64,000 nucleotides of DNA from VRUE01 sp963780815 (GCA_963780815.1 CAWADG010000004.1:496001-560000), one strand, 5' to 3'; counted from the first letter of the stretch, positions 9,650-18,345 are shown. Numbers and translations: made by a program. The notes: generated by a model from the sequence alone, not told the origin.

Positions 9650-10531
9650 CTAGGCGGAGTCGGCGAGGCGACCCTCGATCGTGTGCCGGGCGCGGTCGAG
9701 GTCGCGGATCGGGACGTCGTCCGGGTATCCGGTCAGCGCTGCCGCCGGCACCAGGCCGATCACCTCGGCCTCGACCGGGCGGGCGCCGAGCGGCGCTGCA
9801 AGGTCGCGGACGAGCTCGACGACACGGGCGAGCGGGACCGCGAGCGGGTCGTGGACGTTGGTCGAGACCTGGGAGCGGCCGGAGGAGAGCGAGAGGCCGA
9901 TCGCCCTCACCCCCACCGGCCCGCCCCCCGACTCGCGCAGGCCGGCGGCGACGGCCTTCGCGACCTCGACATCGGCGCTGTCGAGCTCGACGTTGAACGC
10001 GGCCAGCGGGGGCCGCGCGGTTACCAGTGTCGCGCCGGCCGTCCGGTGCGGGAGGTCGGGGCCCGCGTCGGGGCGGAGCTCTCCTCCCTCCATCCTCAGC
10101 CACAGCTCGCTGAGGCCGCCGTTGCGGAAGTAGGCGCGCTCGGCACGATCGGGCCCGGTCGCCAGATGCCCGTAGAGGAAGACCGGCACCCCGAGGGCCC
10201 CGATTCGCGCCGCAACCTCCCTGGCGGCCGCGGCGGCGGCTTCGCGATCCCCCTCCTCGATCCAAACGATCGGACAGACGTCCAGTGCCCCGATCGCCGG
10301 GTGCAGGCCCTCGTGGGCGGACATGTCGATCGCCTCGATCGCCGCCGCCGCGCCGGCGCTGAGCGCGTCCTGGAGCGGGTCCGGATCGGCGCCGAGAGTG
10401 AGGACGGTCCGGTTGTGGTCGGCGTCGCTGTGGCGGTCGAGGAGGGTGGCGCTGGCGGAAACCGCCGCCTCGATCGAATCGATTCGGGCCTCGTCGCGAC
10501 CCTCGGAGAAGTTGGGGACTGAAAGAAGCAT
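9650..10531 (-). CDS. ftcD: Glutamate formimidoyltransferase
   Basis: This enzyme moves a formimino (or formyl) group between glutamate and tetrahydrofolate in histidine breakdown and one-carbon metabolism. The chain shows the family marks: LLSVPNFSEGRD at the N-terminus, LDRHSDADHNRTVLTL, HEGLHPAIGALDVCPIVW, VPVFLYGHLA, FNVELDSADVEVAKAVA and SQVSTNVHDPL. At ~293 residues it is the stand-alone transferase without the cyclodeaminase half. The second ATG (10531) is preferred because AGAGG lies ~10 nt before it; the first ATG (10540) touches that site. It is the first gene of the leftward cluster. Confidence 0.92.
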   Translation of the reverse strand: MLLSVPNFSEGRDEARIDSIEAAVSASATLLDRHSDADHNRTVLTLGADPDPLQDALSAGAAAAIEAIDMSAHEGLHPAIGALDVCPIVWIEEGDREAAAAAAREVAARIGALGVPVFLYGHLATGPDRAERAYFRNGGLSELWLRMEGGELRPDAGPDLPHRTAGATLVTARPPLAAFNVELDSADVEVAKAVAAGLRESGGGPVGVRAIGLSLSSGRSQVSTNVHDPLAVPLARVVELVRDLAAPLGARPVEAEVIGLVPAAALTGYPDDVPIRDLDRARHTIEGRLADSA

Positions 10532-10603
10532 CGGGTCCATCCTCTAGTTTCCTTGCTCAATCGGGCGCATGCGCCAAACGAAGTGCGAGAGGAGAGGCAC
10601 CGG

Positions 10604-10963
10604 ATGAGCTTTTCCGAGGCTGTCAAATCAGGCTTCGACCATTACACGAAGTTCGATGGTCGGGCGAACAAAGCGGCGTTCTGGTGGTGGTTCCTGTTCG
10701 GGATCCTGGTCGGGATCGGCGCCAGCATCATCGACGCCATCATCGGCACCACGATCATCAGCATCATCGTCGCGCTCGGGCTGCTGCTGCCCAACCTCTC
10801 GGTTGCGATACGGCGGTTGCACGACACCGATCGCACCGGATGGTGGATCCTGATCGGCCTGATACCGATCATCGGCTTCATCGTGCTGCTGATCTTCTAT
10901 CTGCAGAAGAGCGATCCCGGCGACAACAAGTACGGCCCGCCGATGGCAGAGCCTGTCGCCTGA
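10604..10963 (+). CDS. DUF805 family membrane protein
   Basis: A 119-residue integral membrane protein. It begins MSFSEAVKSGFDHYTKFDGR, then ANKAAFWWWFLFGILVGIGA, and has the family motif IRRLHDTDRTGWW before the last helix (ILIGLIPIIGFIVLLIFYLQ), ending with SDPGDNKYGPP. Three or four helices are likely. DUF805 proteins are widespread inner-membrane proteins of unknown role. The ATG at 10604 follows an AGGAGAGG site. It stands just upstream of the tRNA-Met gene and marks the end of the conserved chromosomal block. Confidence 0.9.
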   Translation: MSFSEAVKSGFDHYTKFDGRANKAAFWWWFLFGILVGIGASIIDAIIGTTIISIIVALGLLLPNLSVAIRRLHDTDRTGWWILIGLIPIIGFIVLLIFYLQKSDPGDNKYGPPMAEPVA

Positions 10964-10999
10964 CCGCCGGACAAATCCGCCGATACCATCCGGCGTCCC

Positions 11000-11073
11000 G
11001 CCGGAGTAGCTCAGCTGGTTAGAGCAGCGGAATCATAATCCGCGTGTCGGGGGTTCGAGTCCCTCCTCCGGCA
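11000..11073 (+). tRNA. tRNA-Met (anticodon CAU), intact; anchor of the att array
   Basis: A full cloverleaf can be drawn. The acceptor is GCCGGAG/CTCCGGC. The D arm contains AGCTCAGCTGGTTAGAGC. The anticodon stem is GCGGA/TCCGC with loop ATCATAA (anticodon CAU). The T arm is GGGGG-TTCGAGT-CCCTC with one G-U pair, and the discriminator is A. CCA is not encoded. CAU could also belong to a lysidine-modified Ile tRNA; elongator Met is more likely from the overall sequence. Its last ~42 bases recur nine times downstream in the same orientation. Confidence 0.95.
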
Positions 11074-11340
11074 TCCCCTCAGGTAAGTGTTCTCTGCGCC
11101 TTCACCTCGCACTGGTCAAGGGAGGTCTGCGTGCCGGGAGTTTCCGATGGATCCACCCCTAGTCAGCACGCACGCCTCCCGTAATCGCGCCGCGCGACAG
11201 GGCCAGATCGAGGCTCAGCCGGAGGAATTTCGGCTACCGCCAGATTGACGCTGCGGGCTGACCCGGCTACGGTCCCTGCCAGAAGTTCGCAGTTCGGGGG
11301 GCGCTCGGCCAAACTCGATCCAACGGGGAGTGTGCACAAG
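11074..11340. other. Intergenic stretch after tRNA-Met with a decayed arm/att flank
   Basis: I see no gene. Bases ~11165-11202 (CAGCACGCAC ... CGCCGCGCGA) resemble the sequence that precedes the att copies at 14397, 26625 and 34484, but no tRNA core follows. It may be the remains of an older or deleted att site. Confidence 0.4.
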
Positions 11341-14046
11341 ATGTCGATGCGCCCGAAGTTGACCTACGCGAGCGCGAAGGCGACGTCTGCGACAGCCCTC
11401 GCCCTTGGGGGCGTTTCCTATGCGGCGCCGAAGCTGCCCAAGAACAGCGTCGCTCACACGGCGAGAGGGGGAGCCTCGAGACGCTGGCTATTTGCCCTCG
11501 CGCTGCTGCTCTCCGTCGCCGGGCTCTCGATCGCCTGCGGCCCCGCCGTCGCTTCGATAACCCTGACCGAAGGCGCCGACACAGCGACCGCGCCGCACAT
11601 CGAATGGAACTTCGGCGACTCCAATGGCAACGTCGACTGCGTGGACGACGCTCAGTGGAGGCGCAGCGAAGGCGAAGCGTTCGGAGGAGACCTCGCTGCC
11701 AACAACGGGGCCTGCGGGAGCGCGACCGAGTTCTGGGGGGAGTCCTACGGCAACGAAGACAGCCATGGGCCGGGGCCGGTCGTGGCCTGCAACAAGGGCT
11801 CCTGGCGGGTGATCAGCGCCCGTACCGTGGAGGTGACCTCCTCAGCGCCCAGCAACTGCTCGGGCGACAATCCCTCGATCCCCGTCCGCACCCGCTACAC
11901 GTTTTTCGAATCGGGCGCCGGCGCCAACGAGGTCCGGATCGAACGCACGTGGTCGTTCGCGCCCAACCAGGCCTCCTCCAACCCGGCTCAGGGGATGCGC
12001 GCCTACGTGCCTCGCCTCGGCGTCGGCACATACGGACAGGTGATCTTCCCGAAGGCCGACCACAGCCTGCAGACCGAGGGCGTCGCCAACGACAGCTTCC
12101 GCACGGACTGGGACGGCAGCTGGATCGCGATCAACACGTCGTCGACCAACGCCGGCGCCCTTCTACTGCGCGACCCGGCGAACACCAGCCCGGCGCAGCT
12201 GGTCTCGGACTACGATTCTTCCTCGGGGTCGAACAACTCGGGCATCACGCTCAACCGGCCGCAACCCGACGGCTGGCTCGCGCCGGTTACCGAGACCGAG
12301 TACATGTGCTTCTACGACGCGACCACCTGGCCGGTCGAAGGACGCTCGGCGACGAGCCTCCCCGAAGGCTGCGGCGCCATCGAAGTCCCGATCAACGTCG
12401 TCGCCCCGAAAATCTCGGCGGGGGCCGGGAACCCGCAGCCCGGCCACGCCTACACGGCGACCGCGGGGACCTGGGAACACGCCGGGAGCGGCGTCGCGCG
12501 CCAGTGGTACCGCTGCCTCGGGACCTCCTGCGAAGCGATCGGCGGCGCCACTAACGCCCAGTACACGGCGACCGGGGCCGATGTGGGGCACGCCCTGAAG
12601 GTCACCGAGACCGCGACGGCGGCGAGCGGGGAATCGGACTCGGCGTCGAGCAACATCGCCGGCACCGTCAGCGGCACGATCTACCAGAACTCGGAATCAG
12701 AACCGAACGAGCTTCCTGGGGCGCCGGTCCAGGCTTGCCCGGTCGGCGGGGGCGCCTGTCGCTCGACGACCAGCGGCGCGCACGGCCGCTACACGATCCA
12801 GGTCCCGGTCTCAGGCGATTACGCGATCAGCGCTTTCCCGCCCTCTAGCTCCGAAGCGCTGCCAAGGACGCGGTCCGGCGCCTCGACCGTCACAGACGAA
12901 TCCGACACCCCGAACCAGAACGTCGTCCTCGCCATCCCCCAGGCTCCTCCGCCCAACGTGGGCTTCGGCGGTTCGGGGTATCGCGGCGCCACCGGCAACG
13001 GCACGCCGGTCGTTCATTGGCAGGAACCGTTCGTGATCGAATACGAAACTGGGATCGACCATGAAGTCGAAGTGACGGTCAGGTTCCCGAATGAAGAAGA
13101 ACTCACCTATCCGCCCGAGGAACCGGTCGAACCCGATCCCGAAGAACCTGGGACGGGGCATTTCCGTTTCCCGATCGAACCGCTCTATCCAAACCACGGC
13201 CCGGCCGAAGTGTCGATCGAAGACAAGCCGCCGGGAGAACCAGAGGAAGAAACGAACTTCCCTATCTACATCGACCCGAGCGGCTTCGTGCGCACCACGG
13301 ACGGGGCGCCGCTCGCCGGAGCCACCGTCACGCTCTACCGATCGGACAGCGAATCCGGCCCATTCACCGCCGTTCCCGACGGCTCGGCGGTGATGTCGCC
13401 GATGAACCGCGCCAACCCCGACCTGAGCGAAGCGGACGGGCACTTCGGCTGGGATGTGATCGCCGGCTACTACAAGGTCCGCGTCGAAAAGAGCGGCTGC
13501 CACGCCCCCGGCGACTCGGGCCAGGGGTTCGTCGAAACCGGGGTGCAGACGATCCCGCCGCCGGTGACGAATCTCGACATAAGGCTCGAATGCCCGCCGC
13601 CGCTCGTCGAGGAGCGCCCCGGCGCGCGGCTGAGGCCCTCACTCGGGCTCTCCCGAGGGGGCAAGGTGCGAGTCAAGAAGAGCGGCGCCTTCAAAGTCAG
13701 GTCCTCGACGATCGAATGCCCTGCGGCGAGTGCCCTGTCGTGCACGGCCCAGGTGACAGTCACCGGCTCACCGCCCAAGAAGAAGAAGAAGCGGAAGGGC
13801 GGGAAGGCCCGAGCCGCGAAGGCGGGCCTGAAGCTCGGGTCGTCGAAGATGACAATCGCGCCCGGAGCGACCGTTCCGGTTGCCGGCAAGCTCTCCGCCA
13901 ACGGCCTGCGCAATCTGAAAGCGCTGCGCAGCGTCAAGGCGAAAATCGCGATCCAGGCGAGCGTCCCCAACGGCGACTCGGTCTCGGGCGGCGTCTCCGC
14001 GACCCTGCTCGCTCCGCCGCGAGCGCGGCAGGCGGCGGGGCACTGA
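11341..14046 (+). CDS. Large secreted protein with Ig-like and carboxypeptidase-regulatory-like domains
   Basis: About 901 residues. The N-terminus (RPKLTYASAKATSATALALG, then VSYAAPKLPKNSV) is a decayed copy of the LTYANV export module. A second genuine signal peptide follows (RRWLFALALLLSVAGLSIAC). The mature part has a ~300-residue domain of unknown type, an Ig-like repeat (PKISAGAGNPQPGHAYTATA ... YTATGADVGHALKVTETAT), two CarboxypepD_reg-like domains (VSGTIYQNSESEPNELPGAP; GFVRTTDGAPLAGATVTLYR), and a basic C-terminal beta domain. The end is unusual: a homologous C-terminus (KETVTI...FRRLKVVQ) lies just beyond the stop in another frame. The start is uncertain; the frame is open from 11245 and I chose the ATG after GGGGAG. 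Confidence 0.75.
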   Translation: MSMRPKLTYASAKATSATALALGGVSYAAPKLPKNSVAHTARGGASRRWLFALALLLSVAGLSIACGPAVASITLTEGADTATAPHIEWNFGDSNGNVDCVDDAQWRRSEGEAFGGDLAANNGACGSATEFWGESYGNEDSHGPGPVVACNKGSWRVISARTVEVTSSAPSNCSGDNPSIPVRTRYTFFESGAGANEVRIERTWSFAPNQASSNPAQGMRAYVPRLGVGTYGQVIFPKADHSLQTEGVANDSFRTDWDGSWIAINTSSTNAGALLLRDPANTSPAQLVSDYDSSSGSNNSGITLNRPQPDGWLAPVTETEYMCFYDATTWPVEGRSATSLPEGCGAIEVPINVVAPKISAGAGNPQPGHAYTATAGTWEHAGSGVARQWYRCLGTSCEAIGGATNAQYTATGADVGHALKVTETATAASGESDSASSNIAGTVSGTIYQNSESEPNELPGAPVQACPVGGGACRSTTSGAHGRYTIQVPVSGDYAISAFPPSSSEALPRTRSGASTVTDESDTPNQNVVLAIPQAPPPNVGFGGSGYRGATGNGTPVVHWQEPFVIEYETGIDHEVEVTVRFPNEEELTYPPEEPVEPDPEEPGTGHFRFPIEPLYPNHGPAEVSIEDKPPGEPEEETNFPIYIDPSGFVRTTDGAPLAGATVTLYRSDSESGPFTAVPDGSAVMSPMNRANPDLSEADGHFGWDVIAGYYKVRVEKSGCHAPGDSGQGFVETGVQTIPPPVTNLDIRLECPPPLVEERPGARLRPSLGLSRGGKVRVKKSGAFKVRSSTIECPAASALSCTAQVTVTGSPPKKKKKRKGGKARAAKAGLKLGSSKMTIAPGATVPVAGKLSANGLRNLKALRSVKAKIAIQASVPNGDSVSGGVSATLLAPPRARQAAGH

Positions 14047-14062
14047 TCGCAGCAGGTAGTCC

Positions 14063-14194
14063 ATGGTCGTCTCGCTGAAGCCCAAGATGAAGTTCAGATC
14101 GAAGCTTGCGGACACTGCGAAGATCCTGGTGAAGGAGACGGTGACGATCAGGGGCACGCGGATCGTGTTCCGCAGGCTGAAGGTCGTTCAGTAG
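14063..14194 (+). pseudogene. Stranded C-terminal fragment of an Ig-like secreted protein
   Basis: A 43-codon open stretch ends TAKILVKETVTIRG and IVFRRLKVVQ. The intact PKD/propeller protein ending at 26351 has the same last ~40 residues (LKPKKKFRSTLSTAKMILVK ... FRRLKVVQ). Here this end lies 16 bases after, and out of frame with, the stop of the 11341-14046 gene. It is therefore probably that gene's original 3' end, cut off by a frameshift. It is unlikely to be expressed alone. Confidence 0.6.
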
Positions 14195-14265
14195 CAGGGC
14201 CCTGGAAGCGGCCGGGGTCGACCTCTCGACACCTCGCCCTGTGGGACTCTTGCCAACCGCGCTGG

Positions 14266-14310
14266 GGTGTCAGCGGGGTGTCAGCGGAAGCCACGGATAC
14301 AGCCCGCACT
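14266..14310 (+). repeat. Arm-type direct repeat pair (GTGTCAGC x2) left of att copy 2
   Basis: Two GTGTCAGC units lie 12 nt apart, followed by GGAAGCCACGGATACAGCCC. The same ~44-bp block recurs at 16617, 26496, 29750 and 34355, each some 60-140 bp before a tRNA-3' copy. It resembles the arm-binding sites of tyrosine integrases. Confidence 0.65.
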
Positions 14311-14396
14311 CCAGACCCCCGTATCGGAGCGAAAACGACCTTCTAGCCGCGTAAACCCGTAACAGCACGCACTCCACGGATACCGCGCCGCGCGAG

Positions 14397-14436
14397 CATA
14401 ATCCGCGTCTCGGGGGTCGAGTCCCTCCTCCGGCAT
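14397..14436 (+). repeat. tRNA-Met 3'-end att copy 2 (slightly decayed)
   Basis: It matches 11034-11074 of the tRNA region apart from one substitution (TCTC for TGTC) and one lost T in the T loop. It marks the border between the first two segments. Confidence 0.8.
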
Positions 14437-14452
14437 CGTCGAAATTCGAAAG

Positions 14453-15427
14453 TCACGGGAGATACGGCGGCGTCTTGAGAAACTGCCTGGCGCTGGTGTG
14501 ATAGCGCCTGGATCTCAACGCCTGGCGAAACGCCCGCTCCGAGGCGTGCGAACTGTTGACGCGGTAGTCGGCCCCCCTGTCGGCCTCATCAAACCAAACC
14601 AGCGCCCGAATGTGCCGGAAGCGGGGCAGCTGACGCCCGAAGGCCTGCCTGATCCAGCCGGCCTTGCTGCCCCCCGCCTCCCCGGAACCAGTCTCGGCGA
14701 GGATGATCGGCTTGGAGGAGATGGCGACCAGTTCCCGATAAGCGTCGCGAACGGCGCCGCTGAACGACTCCCATCCCCAGGACCCCCCGTGGTTGTACGC
14801 GCTCAGTCCGAGCCAATCGACCCATTGGTCCCCGGGGTAGACGTCGCTGAGATCCCCCAGTGGCCCGTTGTTGGGCCCCCAGACCCACTCGACGTTGTTG
14901 GCGCCCTGCTCGCGGAAGATGCTCACGAGGTGGCGCCAGGCAGCGATGAAGTCGCCCGGCGTGTTCCCGTTGGCCCCGACTCCCCACGGATAGAAGTCTC
15001 CGTTCATCTCGGGGGCGAAGCGGAGCAGAATCGGGCCGCCCCAGTCCGCAGCGGCGACCGCCGCGCTGCGGATGTAATCGTCGAAGTCGCCAGCCGCTAT
15101 CTGCGGCAGCGGGTAGGTGTCGGCCGCGTCCCGGGCGCCACTGGAAGCGGGCTGCCACGTGATCAGGGGGACGGCGCCGCGACGTTCGATTGCGTGCAGC
15201 TGGCGGCCGTAGAACGGGGCGATGGGCCAATTCTTGAACATCTGGACGATGACCGGACGATGACCCACGTGCCTGGCGTAGGCGTCGATCTTGCCCGGCC
15301 TCGTTGAGGCGCCAGGGATGAAGGCGCCGAGCGCGATGCGCGCCGCATCCGCTTGCGCAGGGAGCAGCAGCAGCAATGCCGCAGCCAGGACGACACCCAA
15401 TCTTGGCGTGTTTCTGAGCCTTCCCAC
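14453..15427 (-). CDS. Secreted GH26-like glycoside hydrolase (beta-mannanase family)
   Basis: About 324 residues with a signal peptide (RLGVVLAAALLLLLPAQADA). The mature domain is a TIM barrel of the GH26 type: GAFIPGASTRPGKIDAYARH at the start, LLRFAPEMNGDFYPWG with the acid/base Glu, VEWVWGPNN, WVDWLGLSAYNHG, and IILAETGSG with the nucleophile Glu, followed by VWFDE. GH26 enzymes cut beta-1,4-mannans or related glucans; the precise substrate is not readable. The frame is open to 15487, but the upstream codons run over arm repeats, so GTG at 15427 before the signal peptide is chosen. It is cargo of the second segment. Confidence 0.82.
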   Translation of the reverse strand: MGRLRNTPRLGVVLAAALLLLLPAQADAARIALGAFIPGASTRPGKIDAYARHVGHRPVIVQMFKNWPIAPFYGRQLHAIERRGAVPLITWQPASSGARDAADTYPLPQIAAGDFDDYIRSAAVAAADWGGPILLRFAPEMNGDFYPWGVGANGNTPGDFIAAWRHLVSIFREQGANNVEWVWGPNNGPLGDLSDVYPGDQWVDWLGLSAYNHGGSWGWESFSGAVRDAYRELVAISSKPIILAETGSGEAGGSKAGWIRQAFGRQLPRFRHIRALVWFDEADRGADYRVNSSHASERAFRQALRSRRYHTSARQFLKTPPYLP

Positions 15428-15454
15428 GGCCGGAGACGGTAGACGTTTGGGCTG

Positions 15455-15600
15455 GGTGGCAACGGAGTGACAACACGAGGCCCGCAATCAGCCGCAAAAC
15501 GGCCAGCGCCCGACACGCACGAATCCGCTTCCTAGAGCCGGAAACCTGGAACAGCCGCAAACAGCCGCAACGCCAGCAGCCAGCAGGGTGTCAGCCTTGC
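15455..15600 (+). repeat. Arm-type repeats (GTGGCAAC pair, AACAGCCGCAA, GTGTCAGC)
   Basis: A GTGGCAAC/GTGACAAC pair (15456-15475), then CAGCCGCAAAACGGCCA, two AACAGCCGCAA units and CCAGCAGGGTGTCAGC. A homologous block lies at 22219-22325. No tRNA core is next to it, so the matching att copy seems lost here. Confidence 0.55.
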
Positions 15601-15607
15601 GTATGCG

Positions 15608-16465
15608 TCAGTCGATGACCTTGAACTTGTCCTTCGCCGGCGAGTGGTCGACATTTTCCGCCGCGTCTATTGCCCGGACCTTGAACATGTGCTCGCCCGC
15701 GTGGAGGCGCCTGAGCTTGTACGGCGAGGAGCACCACTTCCAAACCTGCTTGTCGAGCCTGCATTCAAACTTCGAGCCGACCTCATCGGAGCGGAACTTG
15801 AACTTCACCGCCGTCTTGTCGGTTTCGTTCGGGGCCCGCGTGGTGATCCATGTCTCGGGCCGGTCCCTGTCGGGACACGAACCTTGGGTCCAGGCTTTGG
15901 TGGCGCACTGGTCCTGCGTCTCGTCACCGAAGCCGTCGCGGTCGGCGTCGGGCTCGAGCTGTGCCGAAATATCGAGTCTGATGGGTTCGATGGAGATCGG
16001 GTAGAGCGTGTCACCGGGCGGAGTATCGCCGGCAACGAACCTCGCTTGGTCTTCACCCGGGCTGCCCAGAGCCGCCACCTTGTAGGAGCCCGAACCTGCG
16101 AGGAAGAAGCCGATGATGTCCCCGGCTTGAACCGGAATGCGGATTGGAAACTGGTTGAGGACGCCCGCCGCCTGAGGAGTCAGATCGCTCTCACCGACGA
16201 GTGCGTAGCTATTGCCGCCGAGCGGATGCACGACCTTGAACCGAAGCATCGGGGGGTCCGCATCAGCCTGATGGGCCCATGAAGTGATCACGCCGTCGCT
16301 CGGAGCCGCGTAGGCGTTCCCGGACGAGCGCGACTGGATGTAGGTCGGCGAAGCGGCGAGCGGTTCGCCGGCGGTGAACGTCGCTCCAATTGTGACCGCG
16401 CCCAAGGCCCGGCCCGGGGCTGCCAAGGCCAGCACCGCTCCGGCGACCAACAGGAACAACTTCAT
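15608..16465 (-). CDS. Secreted protein with TSP3-like acidic repeat and Ig-like domain
   Basis: About 285 residues. Signal peptide MKLFLLVAGAVLALAAPG; the ATG at 16465 is preferred, and an upstream ATG at 16483 adds six residues. The mature part has a ~150-residue beta-rich domain of unknown type, a calcium-binding thrombospondin-type-3-like segment (EPDADRDGFGDETQDQC), and a C-terminal Ig-like module (KFKFRSDEVGSKFECRLDKQ ... MFKVRAIDAAENVD). That last module recurs four times in the 44642-46402 protein, so island cargo and chromosomal genes share building blocks. Likely extracellular or wall-associated; no enzymatic residues are recognised. Confidence 0.78.
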   Translation of the reverse strand: MKLFLLVAGAVLALAAPGRALGAVTIGATFTAGEPLAASPTYIQSRSSGNAYAAPSDGVITSWAHQADADPPMLRFKVVHPLGGNSYALVGESDLTPQAAGVLNQFPIRIPVQAGDIIGFFLAGSGSYKVAALGSPGEDQARFVAGDTPPGDTLYPISIEPIRLDISAQLEPDADRDGFGDETQDQCATKAWTQGSCPDRDRPETWITTRAPNETDKTAVKFKFRSDEVGSKFECRLDKQVWKWCSSPYKLRRLHAGEHMFKVRAIDAAENVDHSPAKDKFKVID

Positions 16466-16616
16466 GCGGCGAGACTGGTGCATCCCTGGCTCCCCCTTAT
16501 GGAGCGATCGAATCTACTGATGCACCCAGGGCGCGTCAAAGCCGGAATGTCAGCGTCGGGATGGCTACGAGGGCAGGCCCCAGGTTCTGCGCAGCGCGCA
16601 TCGATGCAGCTGCGGA

Positions 16617-16662
16617 GGTGCCAGCAGGGTGTCAGCGGAAGCCACGGATACAGCCCGCAATC
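16617..16662 (+). repeat. Arm-type direct repeat pair left of att copy 3
   Basis: GTGCCAGC and GTGTCAGC lie 11 nt apart, followed by GGAAGCCACGGATACAGCCC. The block is nearly identical to those at 14266, 26496, 29750 and 34355. Confidence 0.65.
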
Positions 16663-16744
16663 ACGACCTGGCGCCGACGCCTGGACTCCCGGTCTAGAGC
16701 CGAAACCCGTAACAGCACGCACTCCCACGCAATGCCGGGGCGCG

Positions 16745-16787
16745 ATCATAATCCGCGTGTCGGGGGTTCGAGTCCCTCCTCCGGCAT
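16745..16787 (+). repeat. tRNA-Met 3'-end att copy 3 (exact)
   Basis: It is identical to 11032-11074, covering the anticodon loop to the end of the tRNA plus one base. It is preceded by GCGCG as at 26625 and 34484. Confidence 0.85.
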
Positions 16788-16834
16788 GGCCCTGTAGAGC
16801 CGAATGCGCCGCTCTGGACAGCCATTTGCGGCCA

Positions 16835-16857
16835 GGGTGGCAAGGGAATTGGCAATA
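16835..16857 (+). repeat. Arm-type direct repeat pair right of att copy 3
   Basis: GTGGCAA and TTGGCAA lie 12 nt apart, 48 bp after the att copy. A similar pair (18529-18552) follows att copy 4 at about the same distance, and another (34571-34597) follows the copy at 34484. Confidence 0.6.
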
Positions 16858-17009
16858 CGCGAAGCGATCGGCACCAGATTTTCATCCGGCAGCCCTAGGT
16901 CGATGAGATACCGCAGCACCTCGAGTTGTGCCGATCCATCTGGGGCAGCCGCGTCGTCTCACATCGACTCAGGCCGCATTCCCCCACTCGCGCGGCGCTT
17001 GGATGCCGT

Positions 17010-17816
17010 CTACCGCGTGACCGTCACTCGCAGGAACGTCGCTGGAATCGACGTCTCGCCATTGCCCGTGTTCTTTTCGTTGAACAGGGCATCCAGCTCG
17101 GACTGGAGATCGCCCTCGCCGCCATTCTCTTCCGCAGCCGCGAATGCGTTCATCGTCGGCCCGTAATAGCTCCGGAACTCGCCGACGAGCTCCGATGGGG
17201 ATCCCGGATAGTTGAACGTGTAGGTGTCTCTCTGAAACGAGATCTGCTCCGCGGGGACCCCGGATTCCGTGAACCGCTTGATCACCTCGTCCTCCACGCC
17301 CCATGTCATCGGGCTGACGAAGCCCTCCGGAGGTGGAGGCGAGTATGCGGCGCTGATCTTCAGGATCTGAGCCACCAGGGTCGGGTCGTTCGGGATCCAG
17401 TTACCCATCACGATCCGGCCACCGGGCTTGGCGACGCGGACCATTTCCTTTGCCACATCTGCCGGCTTGGGAGCGAACATCGCCCCGAAGATGCTGACGA
17501 CGAGATCGAAGTTCGCATCATCGAGCTCGCGCAGGTCCGTCGCATCGCCCTGCTGGAAGCGGATGTTTGTCAGGCCGAGGTCCTCGGCGCGCGCAGTTCC
17601 CGCCGCGACCAGGTTGCTTGCGATGTCGACACCGAGGACGTCGGCGCCCAACTGGGCCTCCGGCACCGCGGTGGTGCCGTCGCCGCAACCGAGGTCGAGG
17701 ACCTTGAGCCGATCGGTGATGCCCAACTTCCCGACCAGCGCCTCGCCGCTCTCCCGCATGGTCTGCGCGATCTTCGTGAAGTCGCCCTTCTCCCAGAGTT
17801 CCTGGTTCGCATTCAC
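17010..17816 (-). CDS. Class I SAM-dependent methyltransferase (copy 1)
   Basis: A 268-residue cytoplasmic enzyme. The SAM-binding fold is plain: KVLDLGCGDGTTAVPEAQLG (motif I), ADVLGVDIASNLV (acidic loop), RFQQGDATDLRELDDANFDL (motif II), VSIFGAMFAPKPADVAKEM, and RVAKPGGRIVMGNWIPND (motif III). It resembles UbiE/SAM methyltransferase family 11 proteins; the substrate is unknown. GTG at 17816 is preceded by GAGAGGGA at good spacing, which decides the start even though the frame continues upstream. A near-identical second copy lies at 34865-35671. It is cargo of an att-bounded segment. Confidence 0.88.
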   Translation of the reverse strand: MNANQELWEKGDFTKIAQTMRESGEALVGKLGITDRLKVLDLGCGDGTTAVPEAQLGADVLGVDIASNLVAAGTARAEDLGLTNIRFQQGDATDLRELDDANFDLVVSIFGAMFAPKPADVAKEMVRVAKPGGRIVMGNWIPNDPTLVAQILKISAAYSPPPPEGFVSPMTWGVEDEVIKRFTESGVPAEQISFQRDTYTFNYPGSPSELVGEFRSYYGPTMNAFAAAEENGGEGDLQSELDALFNEKNTGNGETSIPATFLRVTVTR

Positions 17817-18066
17817 TCGTCTATCCCTCTCTTTTCGTTTTGAGAATCTCGCTGATGGGTTCCATGTACGGAAGCAGTAGTCCGTTGGTTCAGGTCGTTG
17901 CCTCGTCCAGTTGGGGCCGGTGAAGCAGCCGTAGATGAATCGGGCAGGGGTGCCAACCCGACACCCGCTGATAGCCTCAAATCCCGAGGCCGACATCGGC
18001 CAAGAGCAGAGATGGCGGCAAATGTGGCCGCTGCCCAACCTCGATGACATTGAGCTGCCTAATCCA

Positions 18067-18255
18067 TTACTGCTTGTTCGGGCAACCACCGCTCATATAG
18101 CTCGAATCGGGAAGCGGATAACTGCTCACCAGCCAGGAGGTGCCGCACCGCAGGCAGCCGACCATTGCGCCATAGCGCGTGTAGGTGATCAGGCGGAGCT
18201 CCCAGGGGTTCCGGTGTGTGCAGACTCTCGCACCGCCTTTTCGCTGTTGCAGCAT
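18067..18255 (-). CDS. Small CxxC protein, copy 1
   Basis: Unrecognised 62-residue protein. Its core reads CTHRNPWELRLITYTRYGAM, then VGCLRCGTSW and LPDSSYMSGG. The C-x-H and CLRC pairs could bind zinc. The reading frame is chosen over an overlapping one because its third codon positions are GC-rich and its core is conserved in three copies (also 26784-26963 and 35925-36113). It always lies just beside arm repeats of an att scar, so it may belong to the mobile elements (for example a recombination directionality or regulatory factor), which is a guess. The ATG has no strong ribosome-binding site. Confidence 0.5.
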   Translation of the reverse strand: MLQQRKGGARVCTHRNPWELRLITYTRYGAMVGCLRCGTSWLVSSYPLPDSSYMSGGCPNKQ

Positions 18256-18319
18256 ATTTAGGAGCGTGACCGGGGCAGCAACAACCTGGGGAAAAGGGGA
18301 GCCAAAGGCTCGGCAAAAA

Positions 18320-18345
18320 GTGGCAGGTCGGGGTGGCAACACAAC
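18320..18345 (+). repeat. Arm-type direct repeats left of att copy 4
   Basis: GTGGCAGG and GTGGCAAC direct repeats, followed by ACAAC and CAGCCGCAA. The arrangement matches 36175-36204 and 20966-20988. Confidence 0.55.

Noticed and set aside
16926..17843. Plus-strand frame opposite methyltransferase copy 1 (and its counterpart at 34748-35698)
   Set aside because: The minus strand carries all SAM-binding motifs, a ribosome-binding site and appropriate codon use; the opposite frame has none.
18059..18316. Alternative frame of the small CxxC protein (ending ELYERWLPEQAVMD)
   Set aside because: It looks plausible as a helix and is also open in all three copies, but its third codon positions are poorer in GC than the chosen frame and it has no Cys/His pattern; kept as a possibility only.
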